Below, piece after piece: positions 26,328-34,869 of a DNA stretch of 64,000 nucleotides (the stretch's first letter is position 1; every line of letters starts with the position of its first letter). The stretch lies in NCBI GenBank assembly GCA_029838195.1, contig JALGVJ010000019.1:1-64000 (forward strand). Reading direction: 5' to 3'. The position numbers and the translations under genes were made by a program. Below the pieces are notes generated by a model. It made no database searches, was not told the DNA's origin, and worked only from the letters and a program-made list of their open reading frames with translations. Origin of the DNA: Promethearchaeota archaeon. Its GTDB lineage: Archaea > Asgardarchaeota > Lokiarchaeia > Sigyniarchaeales > SOKP01.

Positions 26328-27614
26328 ATGTCCAAACGAATAACGATTGGGTTGGATTATTCACATAATAATCCATTGATTTTAGAAACCTCGAGTTATA
26401 ATGAGTTCATTGATTTTCTCTTCGCATCTAATTATCAATTAAGTAAAATAGAAACCGGATTATATTCCATTGATATTTTAGAGCAATATGATGTAATTAT
26501 TTTATCAACGCCTATTAATGCGAAGTTAGATCCAGCAGAAATAAATGCCTTAGAAGAATTCGTGAAATTGGGAGGCGGCCTCCTCATAGCTAGCTCCAGT
26601 GGAGCCGACCATTCTAATAATACGAATTTAAATGAGTTAACAAGTCGTTTTGGATTTAAATTCGTTTCCGATGAAATTTTTGACTCCATGAATTATGTCG
26701 TTCTTCAGAAGAGGATAATTTTAGATGATATTACACCTCATGCGATTACTGAATTAGTAAATAAAGCGGTATTTTCTAATGCGTGCTCATTAGAAATTTT
26801 AGAGGAGGTAGCCGAACACGACGAGGTAGAAATAGATGCATTAATCCATGGAGGGCTTAATTGTTGGAGGAGAGTATTAAGGGGAAAAGAGTGGGTGGAG
26901 GAAGACAGCCCCAAAATACCCCTTTTAGTTGCTTGCAAGTATCATGAAGGAAGGGTCGTAGGATTTGGGACGATTTCCATTTTTTCATCCCTCGGCAGGG
27001 AGTATGGTTTTAAAGCATTTGATAACAACAATTTAATCGCCAATATTTTAAGATGGCTAACGATTAAAGCGGTTTCGGAAGAAAAAGTAATAAATTTAAC
27101 TTTAAACAATGAAATTTATCAATGGTTAACCGATTTAAAAAATTCAGAGAATTGGGAAACCATTTCTGATATCATTACCGTGGCATTAAAATATTTTAAA
27201 GATCATTACAAAAAGATCATGGAAAAATTACGCAGAGTAGAATTAGAAAAATATAAGACCAAACAGATTTTAGAAACAGAAGGTGTAAGTGATCACGAGA
27301 TTAAAGTGGATGAGAAAATATTAAAAAGGATACCGAATAGAGATAAAAAAGATCTTGAGGAAATCCTCAAATCTCTCAGTGAGATTACGGGAGAAAAATA
27401 TGACTTTTCAAAAGAATTCTTAGAATTGGAAGAAAAATTTAAAAAGAAAAATATTGTTGAATATTCCCTCGAAAAAGAAAAGGTAGAACTTATTGATAAA
27501 TATTATGAGGAAGATCTTAAAAGATTTAAAAAAGAAACTGGGAAAAACGCCATTTGGCGAGGTAAAATCACGCAAGCTTTTAAAGATTGGCTAAGAGAGC
27601 AATATAAGGAATGA
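26328..27614 (+). CDS. Protein with a GIFT/DUF4350-like N-terminal domain, unknown function
   Basis: The 428-residue protein starts with a flavodoxin-like alpha/beta domain (residues 1-240). Residues 50-85 (YDVIILSTPINAKL, then INALEEFVKLGGGLLIA) followed by TNLNELTSRFGFKFVSD match the pattern of the GIFT domain shared by eukaryotic IFT52 and bacterial GldG, and of related DUF4350 proteins. Such domains bind partners or ligands rather than catalyse. Residues 260-428 are highly charged and helical, with a possible coiled coil at 310-400. No signal peptide or membrane segment is present. It lies between tRNA-modification genes, which may be chance. The assignment is by motif memory only. Confidence 0.5.
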   Translation: MSKRITIGLDYSHNNPLILETSSYNEFIDFLFASNYQLSKIETGLYSIDILEQYDVIILSTPINAKLDPAEINALEEFVKLGGGLLIASSSGADHSNNTNLNELTSRFGFKFVSDEIFDSMNYVVLQKRIILDDITPHAITELVNKAVFSNACSLEILEEVAEHDEVEIDALIHGGLNCWRRVLRGKEWVEEDSPKIPLLVACKYHEGRVVGFGTISIFSSLGREYGFKAFDNNNLIANILRWLTIKAVSEEKVINLTLNNEIYQWLTDLKNSENWETISDIITVALKYFKDHYKKIMEKLRRVELEKYKTKQILETEGVSDHEIKVDEKILKRIPNRDKKDLEEILKSLSEITGEKYDFSKEFLELEEKFKKKNIVEYSLEKEKVELIDKYYEEDLKRFKKETGKNAIWRGKITQAFKDWLREQYKE

Positions 27615-27704
27615 ATAGAAGAAATTATTTTAGGCACCCTTGCCCCATGAAATTTAAGGAAAAAATTCAAATTCCTTCTGATTTTCTCTTTCTAGACATA
27701 CTTC

Positions 27705-29105
27705 ATGAATTATTTCATTTTTATTTTAGGCTCGAACTGGAAGTTATCACTTGCAGAGTTGGATTATTGCTTAAAAAATTCAAGATTTAAGGGTAGAATC
27801 ATAGATTATTCTGCTACAGCAGCTATAGTAGAATTTGAATCCCTCCTCGAGCAAAAATATTTTATTAATGAACTCATGGAATTTCAATACTTATTAGGAG
27901 GAGTTCAAAAAATTGGAAAAGCCGCGGGTTTCATTGATTATCAGTCTTTAAGGAATGCTTTTCCTGAAAAGATAGGCAATTTTAAACGGGTAAAGAACGA
28001 AAGGGAAAAAATCAGAAACATTTTAAATTCTGTGGTGGATGATGTTTTCCTTAATATTAAAAATAAGGAATATTTTTTTGCCGTATCTCTTTATCCGATT
28101 TTTTTTGATGATAAATATTATACCGATGTTTTAATAAAACATTTCTTACCCTTCCTTAATAAAGAGATCATGTCCTTATTATTTGAAAAAGGTGCGAAAA
28201 AGGCTTTATATTACAAATATCCGGAAAAATACATTGCTGAGGGGACGTTAAATCCAATTTTTCCTCACCACGTAATTACTTATAACTTGTTAACTGAAAC
28301 CAGGGCTGAAATCATTTTTAGCATGACAGAGGAAGGCATTTATATAGGGAGAACATTTACAACGGATGATCCGAATTTTAAGCGAAAAATTGATGCTGAA
28401 AGACCCCATAAAGATTTTAAAAGTTCCATTCCTCCTAAATTGGCATTAATACTATTGAATTTCTTGAACTTATTTGAAAATAGACATGAAAAAAAAATCT
28501 TGGATCCTTTTGTAGGCAATGGAATGATCTTTTTAATGGCGTTTTTACAAGATTTTGATGTTTATGGCGCAGATCTTGATAAACAAAGGGTTATTAATAC
28601 ACAAAAAAACATCGAATGGTTATCTAAAGAATTAAATCAGGCACCTCCAAAAAATTTACAGGAAAAACTCATCGTTTCTGACGTGAAAGATTTACCAAAC
28701 CGTTTTCCACCCAATTATTTCGATGGCATCGTATCTGAACCGTTCATGGGGCCTTTTTACGTGGAAAAGCCTTATTATACGGAAATAAAAGGATTAATCC
28801 ACTCTCAATTAAATCCATTATTCCATCAAATTTTTGAATCTTCACGATATCTTTTAAAAAAGGGGGGAAGAATTAGCATTACGTCCCCCCTCATTCACGC
28901 TTTAGATGGAGGAGCATTACAACCTGACCTCCAAAGGATTGCTCAAGAAACAGGATTTATAACTCTGCCATTAATGGACACTGAAAGGATTATTAATAAA
29001 TCCGATAAACGCCTTAGATTTTCTGATAAAAATATCTTTTCTTTAATTGATGCAAAGAAAGACCAAATAATTATGAGAAAATTTCACGTATTTGAAAAAC
29101 AATAA
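27705..29105 (+). CDS. Trm11/TrmG10-like putative RNA methyltransferase
   Basis: The 466-residue protein has an N-terminal segment like Trm11 (FILGSNWKLSLAELD), a THUMP-like middle and a C-terminal Rossmann methyltransferase domain: ILDPFVGNGMIFLMAFLQ (motif I, near residue 265), YGADLDKQ and GIVSEPFMGPFY in the place of the catalytic D-P-P-Y. Archaeal TrmG10 makes m2G/m22G at position 10 of tRNA. The SEPF variant means the chemistry or substrate could differ. It follows the GIFT-like gene and is 15 bases from endonuclease III, so it may be co-transcribed with it. Confidence 0.75.
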   Translation: MNYFIFILGSNWKLSLAELDYCLKNSRFKGRIIDYSATAAIVEFESLLEQKYFINELMEFQYLLGGVQKIGKAAGFIDYQSLRNAFPEKIGNFKRVKNEREKIRNILNSVVDDVFLNIKNKEYFFAVSLYPIFFDDKYYTDVLIKHFLPFLNKEIMSLLFEKGAKKALYYKYPEKYIAEGTLNPIFPHHVITYNLLTETRAEIIFSMTEEGIYIGRTFTTDDPNFKRKIDAERPHKDFKSSIPPKLALILLNFLNLFENRHEKKILDPFVGNGMIFLMAFLQDFDVYGADLDKQRVINTQKNIEWLSKELNQAPPKNLQEKLIVSDVKDLPNRFPPNYFDGIVSEPFMGPFYVEKPYYTEIKGLIHSQLNPLFHQIFESSRYLLKKGGRISITSPLIHALDGGALQPDLQRIAQETGFITLPLMDTERIINKSDKRLRFSDKNIFSLIDAKKDQIIMRKFHVFEKQ

Positions 29106-29120
29106 TATTCCTAACACGTC

Positions 29121-29804
29121 ATGAATTACGAAGAATTGCTTGATAAAATTGAAAATGCATTAGAAGGAGAGGTCCACCTTGATCAATTAGCCCAAAAAAG
29201 CGAGGATCCCTTTAAAATATTAATTTCGACCATCCTTTCAGCAAGAACGAAGGATGCAAATACAAGGGAAGCTACACGAGCGTTATTTTCTAAATACAAA
29301 ACTCCAAAAGAAATTGCTAATGCCGGTTTAGAGGATTTAGAAAAATTAATTTATCCCGCTGGCTTCTATAAGGTAAAAGCAGCACGCATTAAAGAAGTTT
29401 CAAGAATTTTAATGGAAAAATTCAATGGAAAGATTCCAAATACTTTTGAGGATTTGATAAATCTCCCCGGTGTAGGAGCAAAAACTGCTAATTGCGTGCT
29501 CGTGTATGCCTTTAAAATTCCGGCCATCCCAGTAGATACTCACGTCCATAGAATAGCCAATCGAATTTTTTCCGATATCAAGACAAAAAATCCGAAAGAA
29601 ACAGAAGCACGATTAAAAAGAAAAATACCCAAACAATATTGGATAAGAATTAATAGACTGTTTGTTAAATTTGGACAGCAAATTTGCTTGCCCATTAATC
29701 CTAAACATGATATATGTCCCATCGAAGATATCTGTGCTAAAGATTTTTCCATGGAAGAAGAGCGAAAAAAAATCAAGAAAAATAAGAAAAAAAAGAATAA
29801 ATAG
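29121..29804 (+). CDS. nth: Endonuclease III (DNA glycosylase/AP lyase) with altered Fe-S motif
   Basis: The 227-residue protein is a base-excision repair glycosylase. It shows the helix-hairpin-helix with catalytic lysine (LPGVGAKTANCVL), the catalytic Asp in PVDTHVHR, and DPFKILISTILSARTKD near the start. The C-terminal iron-sulfur motif reads C189-x6-H196-x2-C199-x5-C205, so the second of the four usual cysteines is histidine. The cluster might be bound by Cys3His or be absent. The C-terminus ends in a long lysine-rich tail (KKIKKNKKKKNK) that should add DNA binding. It is convergent with the rhomboid gene, two bases apart. Confidence 0.92.
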   Translation: MNYEELLDKIENALEGEVHLDQLAQKSEDPFKILISTILSARTKDANTREATRALFSKYKTPKEIANAGLEDLEKLIYPAGFYKVKAARIKEVSRILMEKFNGKIPNTFEDLINLPGVGAKTANCVLVYAFKIPAIPVDTHVHRIANRIFSDIKTKNPKETEARLKRKIPKQYWIRINRLFVKFGQQICLPINPKHDICPIEDICAKDFSMEEERKKIKKNKKKKNK

Positions 29805-29806
29805 TA

Positions 29807-30379
29807 TTAATACTCTATAAATTTCTTTCTTTTATAAAAAACATGGCCCAAGCTGACACCTCCTAACAATCCGAATAAATGGGCCCATAAATTAATACCC
29901 GGCGCAAGAGACATTATTAAAAAATAAATTATGTAGAGAAATGCTAAGAAAATAAGAGAACGATCGTGGTATATCGTTAAAATAAAAGAAGCACCAATGA
30001 GACCAAAAATCGCCCCTGAAGCACCAAGACTTATCGTGAGGGGAGGAAGGAGGATGAGCGAGAAAAGATTACCAATCACTCCAGAAATTAAATATATTGA
30101 GAGATATTCTAACTTGGAAAAATTATTTTCAATAACGATTCCAAAGAAAAATAAGGCTAGCATGTTGGAAAATAAATGAAAAATATCAGCATGTAAAAAC
30201 ATCGCAGTAAAAAGGCGCCATATTTGACCTTCTTGAATGATTTTATTGTTAATTTGAGCAAAAAAAAGCAAGTATTGGACATCTACGGCTGAAAAATAGA
30301 TGAAACATGAAACGTTAAGAATTAATAAGAGGAGCGTGAGTCTTGAATTTTTTAAGGATTTTTCATCCACGACAAACAT
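29807..30379 (-). CDS. Rhomboid-family intramembrane serine protease
   Basis: The 190-residue protein has six membrane segments and the rhomboid active site: the HADIFHLFSNMLALFFFG loop with His and Asn, the nucleophile Ser in LGASGAIFGLIGASF (near residue 120) and the catalytic His in LWAHLFGLLGG (near residue 168). Rhomboids cut single-pass membrane proteins within the bilayer. The size matches the minimal six-helix bacterial and archaeal type. Its substrate is not indicated by neighbours. The start is an ATG with a divergent promoter region shared with the PCMT-like gene at 30499. Confidence 0.9.
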   Translation of the reverse strand: MFVVDEKSLKNSRLTLLLLILNVSCFIYFSAVDVQYLLFFAQINNKIIQEGQIWRLFTAMFLHADIFHLFSNMLALFFFGIVIENNFSKLEYLSIYLISGVIGNLFSLILLPPLTISLGASGAIFGLIGASFILTIYHDRSLIFLAFLYIIYFLIMSLAPGINLWAHLFGLLGGVSLGHVFYKRKKFIEY

Positions 30380-30498
30380 GGTTCATTTAAAAATAGACCC
30401 GATTGTTAATCTATAATAGTAAAATATATTAGAACATGTTATTTATAGTTGTTTAAAAAAAGATCTATTTAAAAATATAGGAAGAAGATAAATTTTCC

Positions 30499-31719
30499 AT
30501 GAGCATGAAAGATTTTTACAAAAATAGGAAGAAAAAATTAATCGATGCATTGGTAAGAAACGAGATCTTGAAAGACAAGCGCTTGATAGATGCCTTCATG
30601 GAGGTTAACTTAGAAGATTTCATCGATAGACGATATGTCAATCCCATAAATTTATATGCGGACGTTCCTAATTTGTTCTATTTCAAAAACGAGCAAAATT
30701 ACCGGACTATCTCGGCTCCGCACATGATTTCTATCATGCTTCAAGGATTAGCATTGGAAGAAGATGATGATTTATTGATTTTAGGGGCAAAAAGCGGATA
30801 TATAGCAGCTTTAGCTCATAAATTGGCGCCCAAGGGAGAAATTTATATTCTTGAGGCAAATGCCGAAATTGCTAAAATTACTGAGAATAATTTAAAAAAA
30901 ACAAAAAATGATGAAAGGATAAACGTTATAGTAAAAAATCCCTTAGAAGGAATGCCAGAGTTGAGTCCATGGCAGAAAATTTTAGTCACGGGAGCTATAG
31001 AACAAGACCGAATTTATCCATTACTCTGGCAATTAGATAATGAAGGCGTGCTATATGCTCCAATTGGAAAAGAATACATTCAAATTTACACGCAAATCAT
31101 GCGGATTAGAGATGATTTTTACGGTAAAAAGCAACTCCAAGTAAGGTTCACGCCTTTAATGACACAATTAGAACTTGACGAGTTAGAATTAATAACAGAT
31201 TTCAATGAAGTTAAAATCATCGATGATCCTCAAAAAGTCGAAAACACTCTTGAAAAGAAACAGGAAAAATACATGAATAAAATTAACATTAAATACGCTC
31301 CGAATATTTTTGATGATATTAGTCTAGAGGAGGAAGAAGGGATAGAAACGCTTACTACAAACCAACTAGCGAATATTGTTTCAGATCTTGAGGAAATCAA
31401 ATCTCAATTAAATAATCTTAAAAAATCGAAGGAAATTCGATCGTGCTTTTTATGCATTGATGAGATTGAAAAGAGGATCGAACACTTAAAGTTATATAAA
31501 AAGATTTTTGATATAGGATTAAAAAAGCTTCAATATCATGTAAATCAAATTATAGGATATAATCTCAATCGAAAAGACCTTGAAAATCAAGATCTAACTG
31601 AAACTGAATTTCTTGAGAAGGAAAAGGAAATCTTCCAAAAACAATTAGAGTCAGTTTCAGTCCTTCAAGACCTTGTTAATAAGGAATTAAAGAGGTTAAA
31701 AAAGTTAAAAAATCTTTAA
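30499..31719 (+). CDS. Protein-L-isoaspartate methyltransferase-like protein with helical C-terminus
   Basis: Residues 1-215 resemble protein-L-isoaspartate O-methyltransferase (PCMT), which repairs damaged Asp/Asn in proteins: FMEVNLEDFIDRRY, TISAPHMISIMLQGLAL (the substrate region), LILGAKSGYIAALAHKLAP (SAM motif I) and YILEANAEIAK. Residues 280-406 form a charged helical extension with predicted coiled coils (LADIVSDLEEI-like heptads and an E/K-rich end) not found in the usual 210-220 residue enzyme. The extension may tether or dimerise it. The methyltransferase motif is intact in form, but activity on isoaspartate is inferred. Confidence 0.75.
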   Translation: MSMKDFYKNRKKKLIDALVRNEILKDKRLIDAFMEVNLEDFIDRRYVNPINLYADVPNLFYFKNEQNYRTISAPHMISIMLQGLALEEDDDLLILGAKSGYIAALAHKLAPKGEIYILEANAEIAKITENNLKKTKNDERINVIVKNPLEGMPELSPWQKILVTGAIEQDRIYPLLWQLDNEGVLYAPIGKEYIQIYTQIMRIRDDFYGKKQLQVRFTPLMTQLELDELELITDFNEVKIIDDPQKVENTLEKKQEKYMNKINIKYAPNIFDDISLEEEEGIETLTTNQLANIVSDLEEIKSQLNNLKKSKEIRSCFLCIDEIEKRIEHLKLYKKIFDIGLKKLQYHVNQIIGYNLNRKDLENQDLTETEFLEKEKEIFQKQLESVSVLQDLVNKELKRLKKLKNL

Positions 31720-31974
31720 GATTGGATTTAAGTATTTAATATTTTTAATTTTTTTTAGATTTGGATGAATTTTCGAGAATTTTTTTCCTCATCATATTGA
31801 ATTTGATTTATTAAACCTAAAGTGAATAAAATTTTAATTGGGAAAAAATAGCGCTAAATTCTTTTGAATGTTATTTTTACTTGGGGAAATTTTTTAATTA
31901 CAGCAAAATACAATTTAATAAAATGAACTTAATTATTTTGCTAAAAAATTTTCCTGAATGAGAGAGCTTTAATT

Positions 31975-33063
31975 ATGCCTATCATGATGAACGCCAAGGA
32001 ACGGTATCTTGCAGTTTTTGATGATGATAAAAGAAAAAAGTTGGAGAGGGTTCCCACTTTTGTTCAATATATCCGTGAAGAATTTATCGCACTTCATCAG
32101 AGAACATTATTAGAAAAGTATAAAGGAATTGTATTTAATAATGCTTATTTTGATGTCCCTATGATATTGGGTTTTGATTCTATTTTTTCTCCCTTTCCCT
32201 CAAGTGTCAAATTTAGAGCTCTAAAAATCATTCCACCGGGAAGCGAGGAGATAAAAATAGGTTTAGATGGGGAGCCCGTAAAGAAAAAAAATACGTATTA
32301 TCAAGGAGGATACGTGTGGAATCTTGATGTGTTGGATGAAATGGAGAGTAATTTAAAAATTATCGATAATAGCGAATCTATTAAAAAAGTCTTGCGCTAT
32401 CATGAGAAATTATCACCAAAAATATTTCCTATATTAAGCGTCGATGGAATTTTTGATAAAGCATGGAGATCCATGGGAATGGGTGTTTTTAGCAAGCATT
32501 TTAGAAAAAATTCCAAATTATATCAACGCGTTATAAAATTTTATGCTCAGATTCTTGAGATTAATGTAGAAGGCTTGTTAAACACTCGAAGTACAAAAAA
32601 TTTAGTTCTCACGATATTGGATGACATTGCCTATAAGGGAAATTTAATGATATCACCTGCAAGATGGAGGAAAGATTATTTAAAGTTATATAAGAACATT
32701 ACTTCTATGATACAAGATGCTGAGATGATCCCCCAGATTCATTCTGACGGGGATGTTACAGAGATCATACCCCATTTAATCGAGGCTGGCTTTCGTGGCT
32801 TGCAAGGTTGGGAAGGAGGCTGTAATCCTTATTACATTAACGAAAAATTTCCGGATTTTGTAGTGATTGGGTTTGGTGATGTGAGCTATATTCTTCCCCA
32901 TGGAACAAGAAAAGAAATTGAAAATCACGTGAAGATGTTAATGGACGCATTAAAAGAGAACAGACATTTTATTATAGGCCCGAGTACCGTTATTTTTAAA
33001 GAAATTCCCCTTGAAAACGTGAAATATTTTATTGCTGCTATTAAAAAATATGGAAGATATTAA
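31975..33063 (+). CDS. UroD/MtaA-superfamily protein (uroporphyrinogen decarboxylase-like)
   Basis: The 362-residue protein has the TIM-barrel fold of the uroporphyrinogen decarboxylase superfamily: NAKERYLAVF and RVPTFVQYIREEFI at the start, and QIHSDGDVTEIIPHLIEAGF followed by GFGDVSYILPHGT near the end. Members are decarboxylases or methyl transferases from corrinoids to thiols. The HxCG zinc ligand of MtaA-type enzymes is HSDG here, so a zinc-thiol methyltransferase is unlikely. Archaea keep several such paralogues of unknown role. No corrinoid protein gene is adjacent. ATG 31984 or 31987 could be used instead of 31975. Confidence 0.75.
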   Translation: MPIMMNAKERYLAVFDDDKRKKLERVPTFVQYIREEFIALHQRTLLEKYKGIVFNNAYFDVPMILGFDSIFSPFPSSVKFRALKIIPPGSEEIKIGLDGEPVKKKNTYYQGGYVWNLDVLDEMESNLKIIDNSESIKKVLRYHEKLSPKIFPILSVDGIFDKAWRSMGMGVFSKHFRKNSKLYQRVIKFYAQILEINVEGLLNTRSTKNLVLTILDDIAYKGNLMISPARWRKDYLKLYKNITSMIQDAEMIPQIHSDGDVTEIIPHLIEAGFRGLQGWEGGCNPYYINEKFPDFVVIGFGDVSYILPHGTRKEIENHVKMLMDALKENRHFIIGPSTVIFKEIPLENVKYFIAAIKKYGRY

Positions 33064-33206
33064 AAAAAAGCTAATTTAATAATCGTTTCAAGAAGAAGTT
33101 ATATATTCAAAGATGAGTTAGAAGTTCGAGGTATCTGAGGGAACTAAAGATGATTTTTCATTTACACTAACGTGTACTTTTTGAGTTATTATCTAAGAGG
33201 AGTCTA

Positions 33207-34532
33207 TTATTTGGTGGGAAGCAGAATAATAACTTTACTCCCCTTGGAATAATCTTCTTTTATTCTATTTTCTACCCAGATTTCGCCTTTGTAACTTTCA
33301 ATAATTTTTTTTACGAGCGAAAGGCTTAATCCTGTCCCTGTAATTGATTTTTCTTTCAGCGTTGCTCGTTCAAAAATTTTTTTCTTAATCGCATCATGTA
33401 TTCCAATACCGTTATCACTAATTTCTATTTTTTGATATTTTGAATCATTAATAATTATTTCATGGCTTTTTGCTGTAATTTCTATGATTTCATTTTTATT
33501 GTGAATTATTGCATTATTGAGAATATTTTTAAAAACATCAAATAGGAGTTCATTTGCTTTTACAAGAGTTTTTTCCGCACCATGTTCAAGCGTGATTTTT
33601 AATTTCTTATGGGGATATTTCTTTTTTATCAAATCAATTGATTTTTTTAGGCATTTCCAAGCATCCATTTCTTTTAGAGGATATTCTTTTTCATCCATTT
33701 CCGATAATTTTTTTATGTTATAAACTAAATTTGCAGCTCGATTTATTTGTCCATGCACGAGAACAATTAAATCAAAAAAATCTTTTTTATCTTGTAGATC
33801 TTTCCCGTAGATAGCAAAAAGATCCAGCGCAGATTGAATGCTCTGGAGAATATTATTTATATCATGAGTAAATAAATCCTTATAAAATTCTGCTCGATTA
33901 TAGGATGTTCGAAATTTTTCTTCTGATTGGTGTAACTTGCTTTCGGTAGGCGCTGAAAGACCTGTGGCTAAAAGTGAACCACCTAACATCAATTTCATGA
34001 AATAAGCGATTTCCCACATTCCTTGGATGGAAAAATTATGCAACACGGAAAAAAATAAGGTTAAAAACGTAAAAATTTGAGCAAGCAAGAGAAAAAGATG
34101 AGTAATGGATTTTATTTTTAAATATATTTTTGTCATAAATGCCATCATTATTAAAATATAGAGGAGAAACGGAATTTGAATAAAATTTATTAAAGCGACG
34201 GAAAAAATTATAAATATCACGGGAAATACTCTTTCATTACCATTATAATGAGTCTCCGGAGATCCTCTATTATTAAAGAAAATTTGATAATATTCTTGAA
34301 AAATAGACGAGGAAAGAAAAAGTGCTGAGATGAAATAAAAAATATTACTAATTAAGCGATAAATGCTATTATAATACCGAAAGATGAAGATTATATTACC
34401 GATCGTGAAAAAAATAGATGTAAAGAGCCATAATAAAAGAAAATTGCCTTTTTTATATAAAACGATAAAAAGACCAGAAATTATTGCGGTGTAAACCGCA
34501 AAAATAATGTCAATAATATTCTCATCAAGCAT
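33207..34532 (-). CDS. Membrane-bound sensor histidine kinase
   Basis: The 441-residue protein has six or seven N-terminal membrane segments (residues 8-195) that probably form the sensor, then a dimerisation/phosphoacceptor helix with His in FTHDINNILQSI (about residue 223), then a HATPase_c domain: NELLFDVFKNILNNAIIHN (N box), ISDNGIGIHD (G1) and GTGLSLSLVKKIIE (G2). It should autophosphorylate in response to a membrane or external signal. No response regulator is beside it, so it is an orphan kinase. The minus-strand ATG has AT-rich sequence upstream. Confidence 0.88.
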   Translation of the reverse strand: MLDENIIDIIFAVYTAIISGLFIVLYKKGNFLLLWLFTSIFFTIGNIIFIFRYYNSIYRLISNIFYFISALFLSSSIFQEYYQIFFNNRGSPETHYNGNERVFPVIFIIFSVALINFIQIPFLLYILIMMAFMTKIYLKIKSITHLFLLLAQIFTFLTLFFSVLHNFSIQGMWEIAYFMKLMLGGSLLATGLSAPTESKLHQSEEKFRTSYNRAEFYKDLFTHDINNILQSIQSALDLFAIYGKDLQDKKDFFDLIVLVHGQINRAANLVYNIKKLSEMDEKEYPLKEMDAWKCLKKSIDLIKKKYPHKKLKITLEHGAEKTLVKANELLFDVFKNILNNAIIHNKNEIIEITAKSHEIIINDSKYQKIEISDNGIGIHDAIKKKIFERATLKEKSITGTGLSLSLVKKIIESYKGEIWVENRIKEDYSKGSKVIILLPTK

Positions 34533-34869
34533 TTATTTCACGTGTAATGATTGAGATTAGAATTAAGCCAAAATGATTTTAACGATTTGATTTTTCAAAC
34601 ACACCATCTATTTATTAATGTTATTTTTTCCTTATATATTCATTTTTTAGGACTTAAAAAAAATTACCGGAACTCTTTAAATGAAAGGAATTTAAACACT
34701 TACCTTAAAAATTTTCGTGAAAGTAATTCTAAATTTGAATAATACAGATTTAAGAAAAAATCTATAAAGAATGGCTAAAATTGTTATTTTCACATTAAAA
34801 AAAGAGATTAAAAAAATTATTTGCTTTATTTTTTGAAGAAAATATAAAAAAAGAGAAAAAGAGAAAAAT
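34533..34869. other. Intergenic gap, no gene seen
   Basis: This 337-bp AT-rich gap separates two minus-strand genes and should contain the histidine kinase promoter. A 63-codon plus-strand frame at 34551 and a 61-codon minus-strand frame at 34877 have no recognisable features. Confidence 0.4.
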
